Shown piece after piece: positions 22,770 to 33,979 of a stretch of 38,691 bases of DNA. Origin of the DNA: Gnetum montanum (taxonomy: Eukaryota > Streptophyta > Gnetopsida > Gnetales > Gnetaceae). Where the stretch lies: the NCBI GenBank assembly GCA_015680685.1, contig MNCI01004173.1, positions 6,133 to 44,823 of the forward strand. The letters are read 5' to 3'. Below the pieces are notes generated by a model, which was given only the letters and a program-made list of their open reading frames with translations, did not search any database and was not told the origin of the DNA. How positions within the stretch are numbered: the first letter of the stretch is position 1; each line of letters starts with the position of its first letter. The translations under genes and the position numbers were made by a program.

Positions 22770-23238
22770 TAAAATACATTGGGTGCATGTTGATGATGGA
22801 GCTACAACCAACGTCATCCCATGCACCATCGTTGAACGCTTGGGCTTAACTGAGCAAGTACAACCTACAACCATCGCAACTCTTAAGTTCTTCAATGAAT
22901 CAAGAGTTGCCATCAAGGGGTCTTTCTCCTTGGATTTTATAGTTGGAGAATAATTCCCTACAACGGAAAACTTCTTGGTGGTGGAAGAGACACTTGGGTT
23001 CAACCTGATCTTGGAAAGACCTTGGTTGGCTCAATTATGGGCTGTCTCCTCACCCATCAACCAAGAAATTCACCTTCCTTATGAGTGAGGTGAAATCATC
23101 ATTCATGGTGATAACATGACTTTCCTAGCTATCAACAATGTGAACATAGAACATGGGTCTGAAGTGGAGCTTCAAGAAGAAGCTCTTAGCCATGAAGAGA
23201 ATAAACCCAAGATAACCAATGATGACAATGATAGATAA
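22770..23238 (+). pseudogene. Retropepsin-like protease domain of RT-4
   Basis: The frame shows VDDGATTNVIP (D-D-G in place of the usual D-S/T-G), a long spacer, then NLILERPWLAQ, a decayed form of the LLGRPWL motif of plant gypsy proteases. It ends near 23238 (TAA) after an acidic tail. It would cleave Gag. No RT follows, which is unusual because protease is normally fused to RT. Confidence 0.7.
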
Positions 23239-23577
23239 TGGGATACATTATGGGATGAACTCCTGTTTAACATCATAAGTGAAGGAGATGGTGAATACAA
23301 GCTTGTGCAGAGTAGGCCTTGCTCACTTCCTAATCTTGCAAAGAGTAGGAAGAGTCTACACAAGTGAAGCTTACCTTAACCTTTCCATGCCTCTATGACC
23401 AGATGCAATGATAGTCAAATAGCCTTATTTTTTCTTTTGCAATTTATTATATCTTTATTAGTTTATGCATGTAGCCTATGCATATAACCTAAATTTATTT
23501 GCATTATTACTTATTTTCTACAACATTTATTTATTTTCAATTACATTTTAAATATCAAAAAGTGTCTCTTTCAGACA
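23239..23577 (+). other. Stretch after the protease, AT-rich
   Basis: The first part continues in a weakly open frame; the rest (23400-23577) is AT-rich with no coding signal. RT is absent where it would be expected. Confidence 0.5.
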
Positions 23578-23866
23578 TGGTCTACTATGACCTTAAATCG
23601 ATATTATCATTTGCTAAGATGTTAAACTGGTACTATGGTCTGCTATGACCTTAAATTGGCATTATCATTTGCTATGACATTAAACTAGCACTATGGTTCT
23701 CTATGACCTTAAACTAGTATTATCATCTGCTAAGATGTTAAACTAGCACTATGGTCTACTATGATCTTAAAATGACATTATCGTCTACTAAGATGTTAAA
23801 CTAGCACTACAGTCTGCTAAGACTCTAAACTAGTAATATGGCATGCCATGGCTTTAAATTGGTGAA
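23578..23866 (+). repeat. Minisatellite: about 29-base units alternating in a 58-base period
   Basis: The unit pair TGGTCTACTATGACCTTAAA...ATTATCATTTGCTAAGATGTTAAACT...RCTA repeats about five times with drift. The two halves (CTATGACCTTAAA and CTAAGATGTTAAA) are themselves related. It lies between two converging transcription units (gag-protease and the antisense gene). Confidence 0.8.
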
Positions 23867-24197
23867 ATTGTATAACCTATGCCTAAAATGGTCTAAAAAT
23901 AGCAAACATCCCTTTTATTACCATATCTCTCATTACTTAGCCTATTATTGCATCAATTAGCCATTTGATTTTATAACAAAAAATGTCAACATAGCCATTT
24001 TCAACATTTACAATGTTTACAACATAGATGCATATAGCCAAAGAAATAAACCAAATATTCAAATTTAAAATTAAAATGTCCATAACATATAGCCATAACG
24101 ACAATGTGTAGTAATGATGCCAAAGAATAACCATCCATAACATAGTTCTGGCTAACCATAGCCATCAACATAAAGACAAAAACAAATAGCCACCAAG
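23867..24197. other. AT-rich spacer downstream of the antisense gene
   Basis: No coding frame. The word 'atagccat' and its variants (catagcca, tagccaaa) recur many times, as they do in the introns of the antisense gene. Confidence 0.4.
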
Positions 24198-24290
24198 TTA
24201 AACTGAAGGAGGTTGTTGATTAGTATCTAGAGGAGGAAGTGGTGGGTCATTCCCACCCTCACCACTTAGGTTGCCAATGTTTCTTGAGGC

Positions 24291-24377
24291 CTAAAATGCA
24301 ACAACATATGGCCAGTTAGTAACCCATAGCCAAAATCATAACTTAAAACAAAGACTAAAGCATAAAATAGATCAAAC
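24291..24377 (-). other. Intron of the antisense gene (last)
   Basis: Donor CCTAG|GTTTGA and acceptor TGCATTTTAG|GCC; 87 bases. The final exon then reads to a proper TAA. Confidence 0.45.
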
Positions 24378-25436
24378 CTAGGGAGAGTTTGGCTCCATCA
24401 CTTTCAAGGGTAGATGGGGAAGGCCTTCCTCAAATGATTGAGGATCTAGTCCTTCATCATGTTAACCTAGTTAACATCCCCAAGATCAATGCCAGAAAGA
24501 ATGTTGGACCTATATATAGGAGTCTAAGTAGGAGGCTCATGAGTGAAAGCAACTGTAGCAGTCTCACTTGTAATGATAGTAACCTAAAGAGTAGGGGATT
24601 GCTCCACCTTGAGAGTACTTTCAAAAATTTGATAAGCACTCTCTACCTAGAACCCCTAAATGTTAGCTCTCTCTTATGCCATTCAACTAACTCTTCCTTA
24701 AGCCATTTTAGGTAGGCCTCACGATCAGACTTATATTGACACTTGTGGACCTTTTGTGTCTTACTCGGCTCTAGGACCCAAGCATAGTGATCCTTCCAGT
24801 CCTTAACCTTTTGGGAGATGATGTTCATTTGTATATGTTGCTCCAAAATCTCCTATAGAACCACTACTTTGTCCTAAATGACATGCCAGTAGCAGGCCCA
24901 TGTGATCTCCTTAGTTCGTAACTTTCCCAAGTTAGCCACTTGGGCTTCCACAAAGTCTTTATGGTCTCGGAGATTCCTAATCGTATCCTCTTACCTTTGA
25001 GTCTTTTTCCTCAAGGCCACAACTTCCTTCCATAGGGATTCATTGGACCTCTTTAGCTCTCATGAAGCTTTTATGCATGCCATTGCTAAATTAGTGGCAA
25101 TGTTGTATAGCTTCATGGGTACACTAGATACAATCGAGGGAATTCTAGGTAAGGAGTCTACCTCCATGTCTTTGCTAGGATCCCACTCCATAGACGGTAT
25201 TGCACAAAGCATAAAATACAACTGTAAGATAAAGCCTAAGATAGCCATAATGCGAACAAAGCCTATGACTAAAGTACATAATACAAAATCCTTACCTATC
25301 TCAGGTGCGACTTGATGCAATCGATTGATGATGTCCTTATTCATCCCATGTAGAAACTCTACTTTGTCTAGAGTCTCTACCCATGGTCTTACATGAAACT
25401 TAGGTTTGGAAGCTTATGCTGGTGGCTCAGGAACTA

Positions 25437-25523
25437 CTGTAAGCATAACAATCATCAAAAGGTTAGGATGATAGCCAATGATAACTAATGAAATATAACG
25501 AAAATAGTGAGGCATAAGCATAC
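25437..25523 (-). other. Intron of the antisense gene
   Basis: Donor CCAA|GTATGC and acceptor ATGCTTACAG|TAG; 87 bases. The phase (one base left over) is kept on both sides. Confidence 0.6.
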
Positions 25524-25712
25524 TTGGCTCCTCCTCCTCCTCTAGGATGATGATGGGAGAGGTACCTGGTATTGCCTCACTAAACAAGGCATCTAGATCA
25601 TCTACACCAGCATTGAAAAGTCCTTCAATCATAGGTTATTTTAAGAGTGCCTCTTCTCCATGCTTTTGTTCTACCTCCATAATAGCTTGGGTTACTATAA
25701 CCTAACGCTTAT

Positions 25713-25810
25713 CTACAAGCATAGCACATAGAAAACTAGTTGACACATAAAACCATAAAGTAGCCACAAAATTTTAAACCATGAAATAGCTAAAGTTAAA
25801 TAAAGCATAC
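25713..25810 (-). other. Intron of the antisense gene
   Basis: Donor TTGTAG|GTATGC and acceptor ATGCTTGTAG|ATA; 98 bases. The phase is kept, and the flanking exons are open apart from Gln-like TAG codons. Confidence 0.6.
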
Positions 25811-27507
25811 CTACAATTGCTTGCTATGATGGCTTAAGATTAAACTTAAGCTTCTTCAGGGTAGGTTGATCTGATGCTGGGGGTGCCTCCTCTATAGGCC
25901 TCTTAAGTTTCTCTCTAATTGCCTCTTTAGCCTTCATGTGCCATCATCTAACATCTTGGACACTAGCAGGAAATGAGAGGGGTTCATCATCATCAGTACT
26001 ATTAGGAGACTCATGTTACCTAACATCAAGATTCTTAGTGGTGATGGATAATGTTTCATCCATCCCCTTTGGTGGGTTCTAGGCCTACACTATTGGATAA
26101 ATGTGCTTTATCCAAGGACTAGAAAGTTGGCTTGGGTCTTGGGAAACCCATCACCCATTCCTATACACCATCAAAAACTGTGCAAACCTCTTTAGATAAC
26201 TTGCAAAAAATGCAAAGTGCATATAGATTATCATAGAGGTATCAACACGGAGTCTAAGGATCTCCTCTCAAAGCTCAGTAGCCAAAGTAGTAGTTCAATC
26301 AAATTTAATGTCCTCCATCTAGACCTTTTTAAAAGTCCACCCCTATGCTAGGGAAATTATCTTTTTTGTGATAGTGGTTTGGGAAATGCACAAGACTTAA
26401 ACAAAGGATTTGATTCCTTTGCATCAGGGTTCATGAAGCTATTCATTGAAATCCCAAAGTGGCTCATGTTAGCACTAAGCCACTTTAGAACTTCCTTGAG
26501 ATGGCCTAATTTCCTTATTATCCTAGTGGAAACCTTTGTCCCATTAGTAGGGACACCAAACAAGTCACGAAAGAGGCTAGCACCTACGTCTAAGTTCACC
26601 TTAACATCTCGGATGATGGTGCTAAAGTGACCAACCTCCTCATCAAAGGAGTTAATAACATGCAACATCTTCATAGCAAGAATAGAAGGAATAGGTGCCA
26701 TAAATACATTGAGAAAACCTACATGTTGGATGTTTGCTTGAACGTATTCAGGTGCCTATCCCTTTAGCCACCCTTGCACTAATGTCACATCACCAAACTT
26801 TAGGATGAGGGTATCCTCATGATGTGAACATGAGAGTGGTATAGTGACATCAGCTAAGGTGGAAGGCCTTGTAAAGTAATAACTAAAGGTTAGGATTCAT
26901 ATGAGCATTTTAATAATCAAGAAAATAAATAAACCACTTAAATCCATAAAACACTATAAACTAGATGTTCACCTTTACTTTTCTTCTATGGTGTGGAGGT
27001 TCCAGCTACAAGGGTCCGATCCATGCTATTAGCATCCACCCACTAGCTATGCATTGTCCCATCATCCTTGCACTTTTTGTATGCAAGGTTAAACCTAGTG
27101 GTGTATTTATTAAAGTCTCCTCTTAATCGTTGATATAAAATAACTCTAATGTGGGGACTCTTAGTGAATTCATCAAAAGCAGTTTGAGCCACTGTTAGGA
27201 TTTGATCATTGATGATCAAGCCCTGATCATTGACCTTGTACTTGTAAGAAGTTAAATTAATGAAGTTAGGTAAGGTAATCAAGCCAAAACCATAAAAACA
27301 TTACAATAACCATGTTTACCCCTGCAAATGATACATGGTGCCAGGTGGATTTTGGAATAATGTGTGGGTTCTATGTGCCATCGTCAGAGTATTGTCAGTA
27401 TTATACTTACTATACTCAAACATTGACTAGATCTCCATAAGGTAGCATGAACTTATGGCCTCTGCTAGTCCCCATGCAATATTAGGTGATGTCTTGTTAG
27501 TAATATA

Positions 27508-27512
27508 CCTAG
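27508..27512. repeat. Target site duplication of RT-5, left copy
   Basis: CCTAG abuts the LTR; the right copy is at 37205-37209. It lies inside a coding block of the RT-4 antisense gene. Confidence 0.85.
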
Positions 27513-28332
27513 TGATGAGTGGCGAGGTACCCTACACTCAACCATACGAATACAAGCATCTCATGCGCGATCCACTCGAACTCCAAGGACTAAGTGCTTA
27601 CACACCTTAATGGAACACTTAAGGTTAATCAATCGTTGTCCTCCCAAACTTACTTGTACTGTCACGGTTGTATGGTTAAGTAAGTTTGAGGTATGTGATT
27701 TTTATAACTTTTATCTTTTTAACACCTATGCTAATAGGGAAGGGTGAAGAGAACTAAATGAATAACTTTCATTAACTATTCACTAACTAAGTTCTAAGCA
27801 TCCTAGCATCAGTATTCATTCCCACTTGCCGCACACACCTTGAACTAGTGCAACGCTACTAGGATTACCAAACACTACTCATTACTGGGTTACCAAGTGT
27901 TACACACGTGCTCAAAGCAGTGGTACTGAATGCACTTAATTAGGAGAGTCAAGGATTGAGAGAGATTAATTATCTAGGAAAGCATTTAAAAATTTAACAA
28001 TAATTAAATCCTCTTTAGCTTCATATGCTACAAGGTTTATCAGAAAGTTCATCTTTATTGTCGTACACAAATGTGTGCTCAGGTACAATTTGCTTGAATA
28101 AAGATCTGTTCACTTTGAGACTCCTACTGTGGGCACATGGAAATTATTCTAACTCTGGAATGGTAAAACTGCTATAGTTTGGCTAAGGAACTAACTCTAG
28201 ATGAGTGAACAAGGGAAAGCTACCTCTTATTTATAGACATGACGGTGGGCCGTGATATCATGTACGCGATATCGTAGGGGCCAACACAATATTGTGGATG
28301 TGATATCGCGTATGCGATATCACGGCTCATCA
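27513..28332 (-). repeat. 3' LTR of RT-5
   Basis: 820 bases, reading TGATGAGCCGTG...CACTCATCA on the - strand. U3 carries two palindromic GATATC modules; GTGATATCGCGTATGCGATATCAC at 28300-28323 is the clearest. The TATA box is the TATAAATAAGAGG near 28227-28240. Confidence 0.9.
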
Positions 28333-28350
28333 TACCCCCATGATTGAATG
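28333..28350 (-). other. Polypurine tract of RT-5
   Basis: CATTCAATCATGGGGGTA on the - strand directly precedes the 3' LTR. Confidence 0.8.
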
Positions 28351-30042
28351 AAAACTCATCATCGAGTTCCTTACAAAATATTGGAAAGGTATGGGATTAT
28401 TGACTTCAATGACTAATGGTAAATGGGGTGACATGTGAACGAATCATCATTACAATACATGAAAAATTAGTGTTCATGACAACAAGAGTGAACACTATAC
28501 ACATTTGACATCAAGCCTTATTTGGTAGTTGAGAGAGAAGAGAGAAGAGAGAGAGAAAAGAAGAAGTCTATTGCTGCCGATGCCAAGATTGCGCCTTTCA
28601 TTGTCCATCCATAAGCACGTCATCAATATTTTTCCTTGCATAACTACTTGAGCACTAGTCCATTCCAAGTGTTTCCTCCAGATCCAATCCATTGTTGTAT
28701 GATTACCATCTGCACACACAACATAGTCTGATATTAGTAAGGGTAAATGAATCACAATGCAGTTAATACCTTGCCTCAGTGTAGGGTCCATTGGTTGAGT
28801 TGTGTTATGGCTAATGTGGATCTGGAGATATAATACTGGTGGCTACCCAAGGTGTAGGGGTTAGGAGAAAATCAAAAAAATTGGACCAGGACCCCCATGA
28901 CTAAGAGCGAACCTTTGGTAGCGAGAGAATGGAAAAAGATAAGGAATAAGAAAGATGGAGAAAAAGAAACAATGGCAACATCGATAAAATGGATTCAAAG
29001 ATGGAAATGAACAAAATAAATTTTGATTGCAAAAATGTTTAGGGGAAAGAAATTAATGGATGGACCAAATAGGAATGTTAGTGGGTCCTCCCCAAAGCAG
29101 GCTCATGCCCTTAATGCCCTGACAATCCCACATTCAAAGAGTCCATAGGCTCTAGAAATGTCATTTGGAAGCAAGAGTTAAATTCTTAACCACAAGAGTT
29201 TACCAACAAGAAAACAATGCATCAACCAAAATATGGACTATTGATACAATCGACAATGAGGTGAAAAATGGAGAAATAATGATGGAAATAAGAGAATGGA
29301 ATAGAGTCTCAAGAACAAGGTGATGTATAGTCCCTTGTGTATTAATGGTTAATGTGACTTAGTAGATCCCATTCCAAATCTAGCCTCAAACAATCCACAT
29401 CCAGTGACTTCACATTAATGCATTTGACTAATCCATCCACTTGGAGTAACAAGAATGCTTTTGCCAAAAAATCACCACCATTTCGATGAAATGAGAAAGG
29501 AGAAAGTAGGAAGCAAGAAGGGCCTTAGTTAGAGGGAACATGTTTATTTAATTCCATAACTAGTGCTTGTAGCCGAGATGATTATTTTGTCTAAGGGGTG
29601 TGCTTTGAATTCTCACTATTTTGTTTGTTTGNAAAGGAAAGGGATTGTATAGTTCCAAGCTAAGAGAGATCATAGAAATTCATGGATGCATGGATGACAT
29701 GGACTCATTGCCTGTTATACCAAAAGAACCAAACCTTAGTATTAACACCATAACTTAAAGGTAAAAACTAAACATTAGCAATCAATAGAATACAGTTCAT
29801 ACCATCATCAGGAGCACTTATTGGGTGACAAACCTTAAAAAAATAAATAATCACACAAATAAACAAAAGGGTATGAACGATGTTGCAAAACAAAAACAAG
29901 GAAAGTTAAAGTAATTTGTAAAACAAAAATGTGTAAAACAAAAACTTAAAAAAAAAGAACTGAGGGCCTTGGCTGATCAGCATAGGTGGCCATCTCCCCC
30001 ATGATTAAGTTGAAAGGAGGAGATCCAAAATAATGAGCAAGG
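28351..30042 (-). other. Non-coding region between integrase and the 3' LTR of RT-5
   Basis: No supported gene; the accessory ORF of RT-1/RT-2 is absent. Two extra polypurine-like motifs occur on the - strand: CTTAGTCATGGGGGTCC (28889-28906) and CTTAATCATGGGGGAGA (29993-30009). A single N lies at 29632. The block near 29087-29103 is shared with RT-2. Confidence 0.6.
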
Positions 30043-31170
30043 TCATCCTCTCTCATAGGTATTATGTGCACTAGCTGTTCTACGTTCATGGAAGGGTTTG
30101 GTTTGTTGCACATTGACCAATAATCTCTTATCAGGGCTTTCAGGTTTGTATATGGTCATGGCTCCTGAGGAAAAGGTTGTGTGAATGATGTAAGGCCCTT
30201 CCCACAATGTTTGAAATTTTGTGCATTGGGGCACACGTGTGGGGTTCCAGTAAAAGACCTTATCTCTTGGTTGGTACTTAACCTTTCGAATTTTTAAGTC
30301 ATGATGTTGTTTGTTATGTGCCTTGTGTAACTCATTTGATGATAGGGCAACCAATCGATTTTCATCTAGCACGTTTAGGGTTGCCAATCTTTTTTTTTTG
30401 TGCTAGATCAAGGTCAAGGTGGAGGTCACATGCCATGGATAGTGTATGGAGCTCGGTTTGAATTGGAAGCTTTGGAAGTTTTCCGTATACTAATTCATAG
30501 GGAGAGTAGCATGTAGGGAGTTTTCAAGTGGAGCAGTATGCCTAGAGAGCATTGTTCAGTTTAGTGCTCCAATCTCATCTATTTGCTAATAGTCCTTGTT
30601 AATATTTTAGTAATCTCCTGATTAGTGACCTCGTCTTGGCCATTAGCTTGGGGGTGATAAGGCGTAGTCAATTTATGTTCAACTCCTAAGCATTGCATTA
30701 ACTTCCGAAAGGTTGCACCCATGAAGTGTGTTTCATTATCCAAGATAAGTGCATGCAAAACACCAAACCTATTTACGACTTATTGTTGTATAAATTGTGA
30801 AGTTGTAGACGATGTGTAGTCTATAAGAGCAGCTACTTCAGCCCATTTTGTTAGATAGTCAACAGCAACAATGATGTAAGCTTTTCCATTGGACATTGGT
30901 GTAATGGGCCCCATAAAGTTTATTCCCCAGATGTCGAAGGGTTCTAAAGGTTGAATCCATTGTTGCGAAACCTCCATTCTAGCAGTCATTCCTCCATCAC
31001 GTTGACAGTGTTTGCAGGATTAGACAAATTAATGGGCATCCCAAAATAAGGTTGGCCAATAATATCTTGCAAGCAGGATCTTAATAGCCGTTCATCTCCC
31101 TGCATAGTACTCCCACAAGGGCCCTCATGAGTGTCTTGGAGAACTCTTAGTTGGTCCACATCAGGCACAC
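30043..31170 (-). pseudogene. pol: Integrase domain of RT-5 pol, broken
   Basis: The enzyme would insert the cDNA. The zinc-binding end is frameshifted: HEGPCG sits in one frame and CKHCQRDGG (about 30995-31022) in another. In the core the first Asp is lost (WGINFMGP for WGIDFMGP, near 30915), the second survives (LILDNETHF, near 30735) and the Glu survives (YHPQANGQDEV, near 30635). The C-terminal part (30387-30043) has WEGPYII and a KPFHERR tail. Losing one of the three catalytic acids makes it inactive. Confidence 0.85.
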
Positions 31171-31189
31171 ACCATCAAACCAAGCTATA

Positions 31190-31303
31190 AGGAAAAACTT
31201 TGTAAAGTTGTCCGTTGATCTCCATGAAGTACTTGGCTTTGTGAANCAGGAAAAACTTTGTAAAGTTGTCCGTTGATCTCCATGAAGTACTTGGCTTTGT
31301 GAA
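31190..31303. repeat. Exact 56-base direct repeat around a lone N: probable assembly artefact
   Basis: 31190-31245 and 31248-31303 are identical and separated only by 'nc'. An unresolved overlap between two contigs gives this pattern. It disrupts the RNase H-integrase linker of RT-5. Confidence 0.85.
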
Positions 31304-31475
31304 GAAACTGCTATTTCTTCCTAAAGTCCAGCTCCTGTGGTGTTTGTTGGGAAAGGAGATAGGTGAGAATGCTACTATACCAATTTGTTCCCATGGGTTG
31401 GTTATTCACTACATCGGCAAAGAGGGCTTCATCAGGGAAATAATCAAATATGGCATATTCATCCTTCTTACTGTC

Positions 31476-31835
31476 TTAGCGCAATCGAGATAAATGATTT
31501 GCAACTACATTCTTAGTGCCCTTTCGATCTATCATCATTAGATTGAACTCCTGTAGGATTACCAACCATCGTATAATACGAGGGCAAACCGTTGGCTTGT
31601 TCATAAGGAACCTGATTGCACTATGATCCGTATGGATGAACACTTTGTAATCTAACACAAAGTGCCTAAACTTATCTAGTGTAAACATTACAACCATTAA
31701 TTCTTTTTCTATAGTTGCGTAGTTTAGTTGTGCACCGTCAATACTCCTACTTGCACAGTGGATGTAGTAAGGATGTTTTTGGTCATCTATCTGTGTAAGT
31801 ATGGCTCCTAAGGCATAATTGGATGCGTTAGTCAT
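31476..31835 (-). pseudogene. pol: RNase H domain of RT-5 pol
   Basis: This domain degrades the RNA of the RNA/DNA hybrid. It shows NASNYALGAILTQ (the first catalytic Asp replaced by Asn), YATIEKELMVVMFTLDKFRH, HTDHSAIRFLM, and the end motif VVANHLSRL (Asp to Asn again). The frame is open for 119 codons but catalytic positions are lost. Both changes are G-to-A on the coding strand, as expected from cytosine deamination on the other strand. Confidence 0.85.
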
Positions 31836-32099
31836 TATATGGAATGGTTTGGACTAGTCAGGGACTTGTAGAATGGGAGTTTCCACAAGCTTTTGTTTTA
31901 AAGTTTGGAATGCTTGTTCACATTCTCTAGTCCATTCGAATGGTGCATCCTTCTTCATTAGTTCTACCAACGGTTTGGCAATCTTGGAGAAGTTCTCAAT
32001 GAATCTTCGATAGTATCCAGTGTGTCCAAGGAATGATTAAATGTCTTTGACAGTTTTTGATTGTCAGGTGATTCCCTAGATGATCCTAACTTTATCTGG

Positions 32100-32760
32100 G
32101 TCTACCTCTATTCCTGAATGTGAGATCTTATGCCCAAGTACTACACCCTCTTGGACCATCAAATGGCTTTTCTTCCAGTTGAGCCTTAGGTTGGTTTCTA
32201 CACATCATTTTAGCACTTGCTCTAATTGGTCCAAGGCTTTATCAAAGCTTGTTCCATAAGTTGAGAAGTCATCCATAAAGACTTCCACTCCATTTCTTAT
32301 CTACTGTTGGAATATGCTTAGACCTAGGCATTGAAAAGTGGAAGGAGCATTGCACAAGCCAAATGGCATTTGTTTATATGCAAATGTTCCCCAAGGACTA
32401 GTGAACATTGTCTTGGCTTGATCTTCTAGTGCTATTCGTATTTGATTGTATCCACTATAACCATCCAAAAAACTATAATAGCGATGCCTTGCTATGGTAT
32501 GTAAGACTTGGTTAACGAATGGCAATGGAAAGTGATCCTTGAATATTGTCATGTTCAGCAACCTAAAATCTATACACACCCTCCATTTGCCTCCCTTTTT
32601 AGGCATTATCACCAGAGGGCTAACCCATTCACTATTAGCAATGGGATATATGCCCCCAGCCTTAAGAAGTTGTTCTATTTCTTCTTTTACTATTTGTTTC
32701 AATTTTGGGTTCAATTTCCTCTGCGGTTGTTTTCAAGGTTTCATGGAGGGGTCCATGTAA
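32100..32760 (-). pseudogene. pol: Reverse transcriptase domain of RT-5 pol
   Basis: The frame opens near 32760, and from 32714 reads LNPKLKQIVKEEIEQLL, YPIANSEWVSPLVIMPKKGG, WRVCIDFRLLN, the catalytic SFLDGYSGYNQI and FGLCNAPSTFQ. A TAG at 32301-32303 follows, then the second catalytic motif FMDDF (32265-32279). 'LDGYSGYNQI' and 'PIANSEWVSP' are typical of the Athila/Tat branch. More stops follow toward RNase H. It would copy the RNA into DNA. Confidence 0.9.
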
Positions 32761-33275
32761 ATCCTATGCTGGCATATCCTAGGATCTATTCTAGTTAACT
32801 CGGGGTATGACTAGGCAAAGGCTTTTGACCACTTGTTTATCACTTTCAGAAGTCTTTCTTTTTGTTTGGGAATAAGTCTTGCGTTGATGATCATCGATTT
32901 TCCATTTTCGAGAGTCATATACTCCAGACTGATGGGCAATGGTTTCAAATCTAGGGGCTCTTGTTTAAATCTCTCAGGAATTTCCAACTTCCCCTAGTTG
33001 ATGTTTTCAAGGTTAAAGCTTGGAAGTTGGTAATGAACTTGCTCCAGTGTGTCTATGCTTTCAATGTAAGTAGTAGTTATTCCCTCAGTTAGTTCCATGC
33101 ATGTTAGTGAGTTGCTTTCTTGATCAACCATTAGCCACTGGGTGTCTTCTTGTCATGTGGCTACTGCATACATGCACCTTTGTATATTAATGTCTTGTGT
33201 ACACTGGTTGCATGTAGGCAATGCTAAACTTTGCATAACCCATGACTTCTGCACGCAATGGCACCCCGTGTCATT

Positions 33276-33710
33276 TTATGCGATGCATGGAGCTTTCTTC
33301 TTCTCGATCTTTCCAAAAGTATTTTTCTTGGATATTTCCAGGGAAAAATCATGAATTCCTAGATGTGCATCTATAGTACTTAACCATGCTCTTCCCATTA
33401 TTATTGGGAAGTCCCCTTTACCGTTGTTCACTTGTATTACTAGAAAATCAACTGGGTATGACCAACCACACATAGTGGTAACGATGTCCTCCACTAGCTT
33501 CAAGGGGACAATGATGGATTGGTCAGCTAGCTCCAGTAGAATATTACTCTTTCTTAATGGAGGCAAGTTCCAGGATTTGTACATCTCTTGTGATATTAAG
33601 TTGACTCCGGATTCTGAGTCCAGAAGAGCTTTACAAGGTTCATTCTTAGCAACTTGGAGATAGATTAGAGGACTTCTAGGATCAGAGAATTTCCTAGGAA
33701 GGTGGCCCAC
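33276..33710 (-). pseudogene. pol: Retropepsin domain of RT-5
   Basis: An open stretch of 144 codons with the active-site region ALLDSESGVNLI, where the expected D-S-G is now D-S-E, and the flap-distal motif FPIIMGRAWLSTID (for LGRPWL). It would process Gag-Pol. The Gly-to-Glu change makes it probably inactive. Between it and RT (32760-33276) lies a linker with stops. Confidence 0.8.
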
Positions 33711-33979
33711 CTTAATCTAGTCAGTAATGGCATGTGTTAACATAACCGTGTGCGTTAAGCTCATTTTTTGGGTTGAAGGAGGTCCCAAAGCTTTACTTGG
33801 TAGGGAGGTGTTCAGATGTTCAACTGCTTGTGACGGTGAGGGCTTGGTTGGATTATTGGTTTTGAAGAAGATATTTTCTGCATAAGTTTATTAGAACTAA
33901 CTGTAGGTTGAGGATTCATAGCCCTTGTAACATTGGGTTGCTACGGTTGAGTTGGGAGTACCCCTAGCGTTGCTGGAGT

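Larger units (their letters stand above)
17147..27512 (+). mobile_element. RT-4: Ty3/gypsy element with gag-protease and an antisense gene (left part)
   Basis: It begins TGTAGCATTC exactly where the RT-3 gag homology ends. It holds an LTR-like region with a TATA box, a long leader with an internal duplication, a gag-protease frame (19746-about 23220), a minisatellite and a - strand multi-exon gene. No RT, RNase H or integrase motif was found. It continues across the RT-5 insertion at 37205-37479 and then beyond RT-6; the 3' LTR is not in the window. The gag/protease pair and the antisense gene fit the Tat branch, where antisense ORFs near the 3' end are known. Confidence 0.55.
24198..27512 (-). 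pseudogene. Spliced antisense gene of RT-4, main part, broken
   Basis: On the - strand, coding-like blocks are linked by GT-AG introns of 87, 98 and 87 bases: exons 25811-about 26880, 25524-25712, 25296-25436, about 24378-25237 and 24198-24290 (stop TAA). Exon phase matches across 25713-25810 and 25437-25523. Further blocks lie at 27043-27282 and about 27345-27512. The protein has a folded-looking N-terminal half, a basic NLS-like stretch (KKLKFNLKPS, near 25825), an acidic stretch (EEEEE, near 25540), a charged coiled-coil half (24640-25100) and a Pro-rich tail. Many stops are present, with a frameshift near 24640. I do not recognise the family. Tat elements are known to carry antisense ORFs; a captured host gene is the alternative. 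Confidence 0.5.

Noticed and set aside
27043-27282. An isolated small host gene
   Set aside because: The frame continues past its TAG codon and has coding neighbours with splice-like borders, so it is better seen as a block of the RT-4 antisense gene.
28495-28791. 98-codon frame in the RT-5 3' region as an accessory ORF
   Set aside because: It does not match the RT-1/RT-2 ORF, crosses a purine-rich repeat (gagagaagag), and has no counterpart in the other elements.
32508-32798. + strand frames opposite the RT domain
   Set aside because: They are complementary readings of the conserved RT coding sequence.
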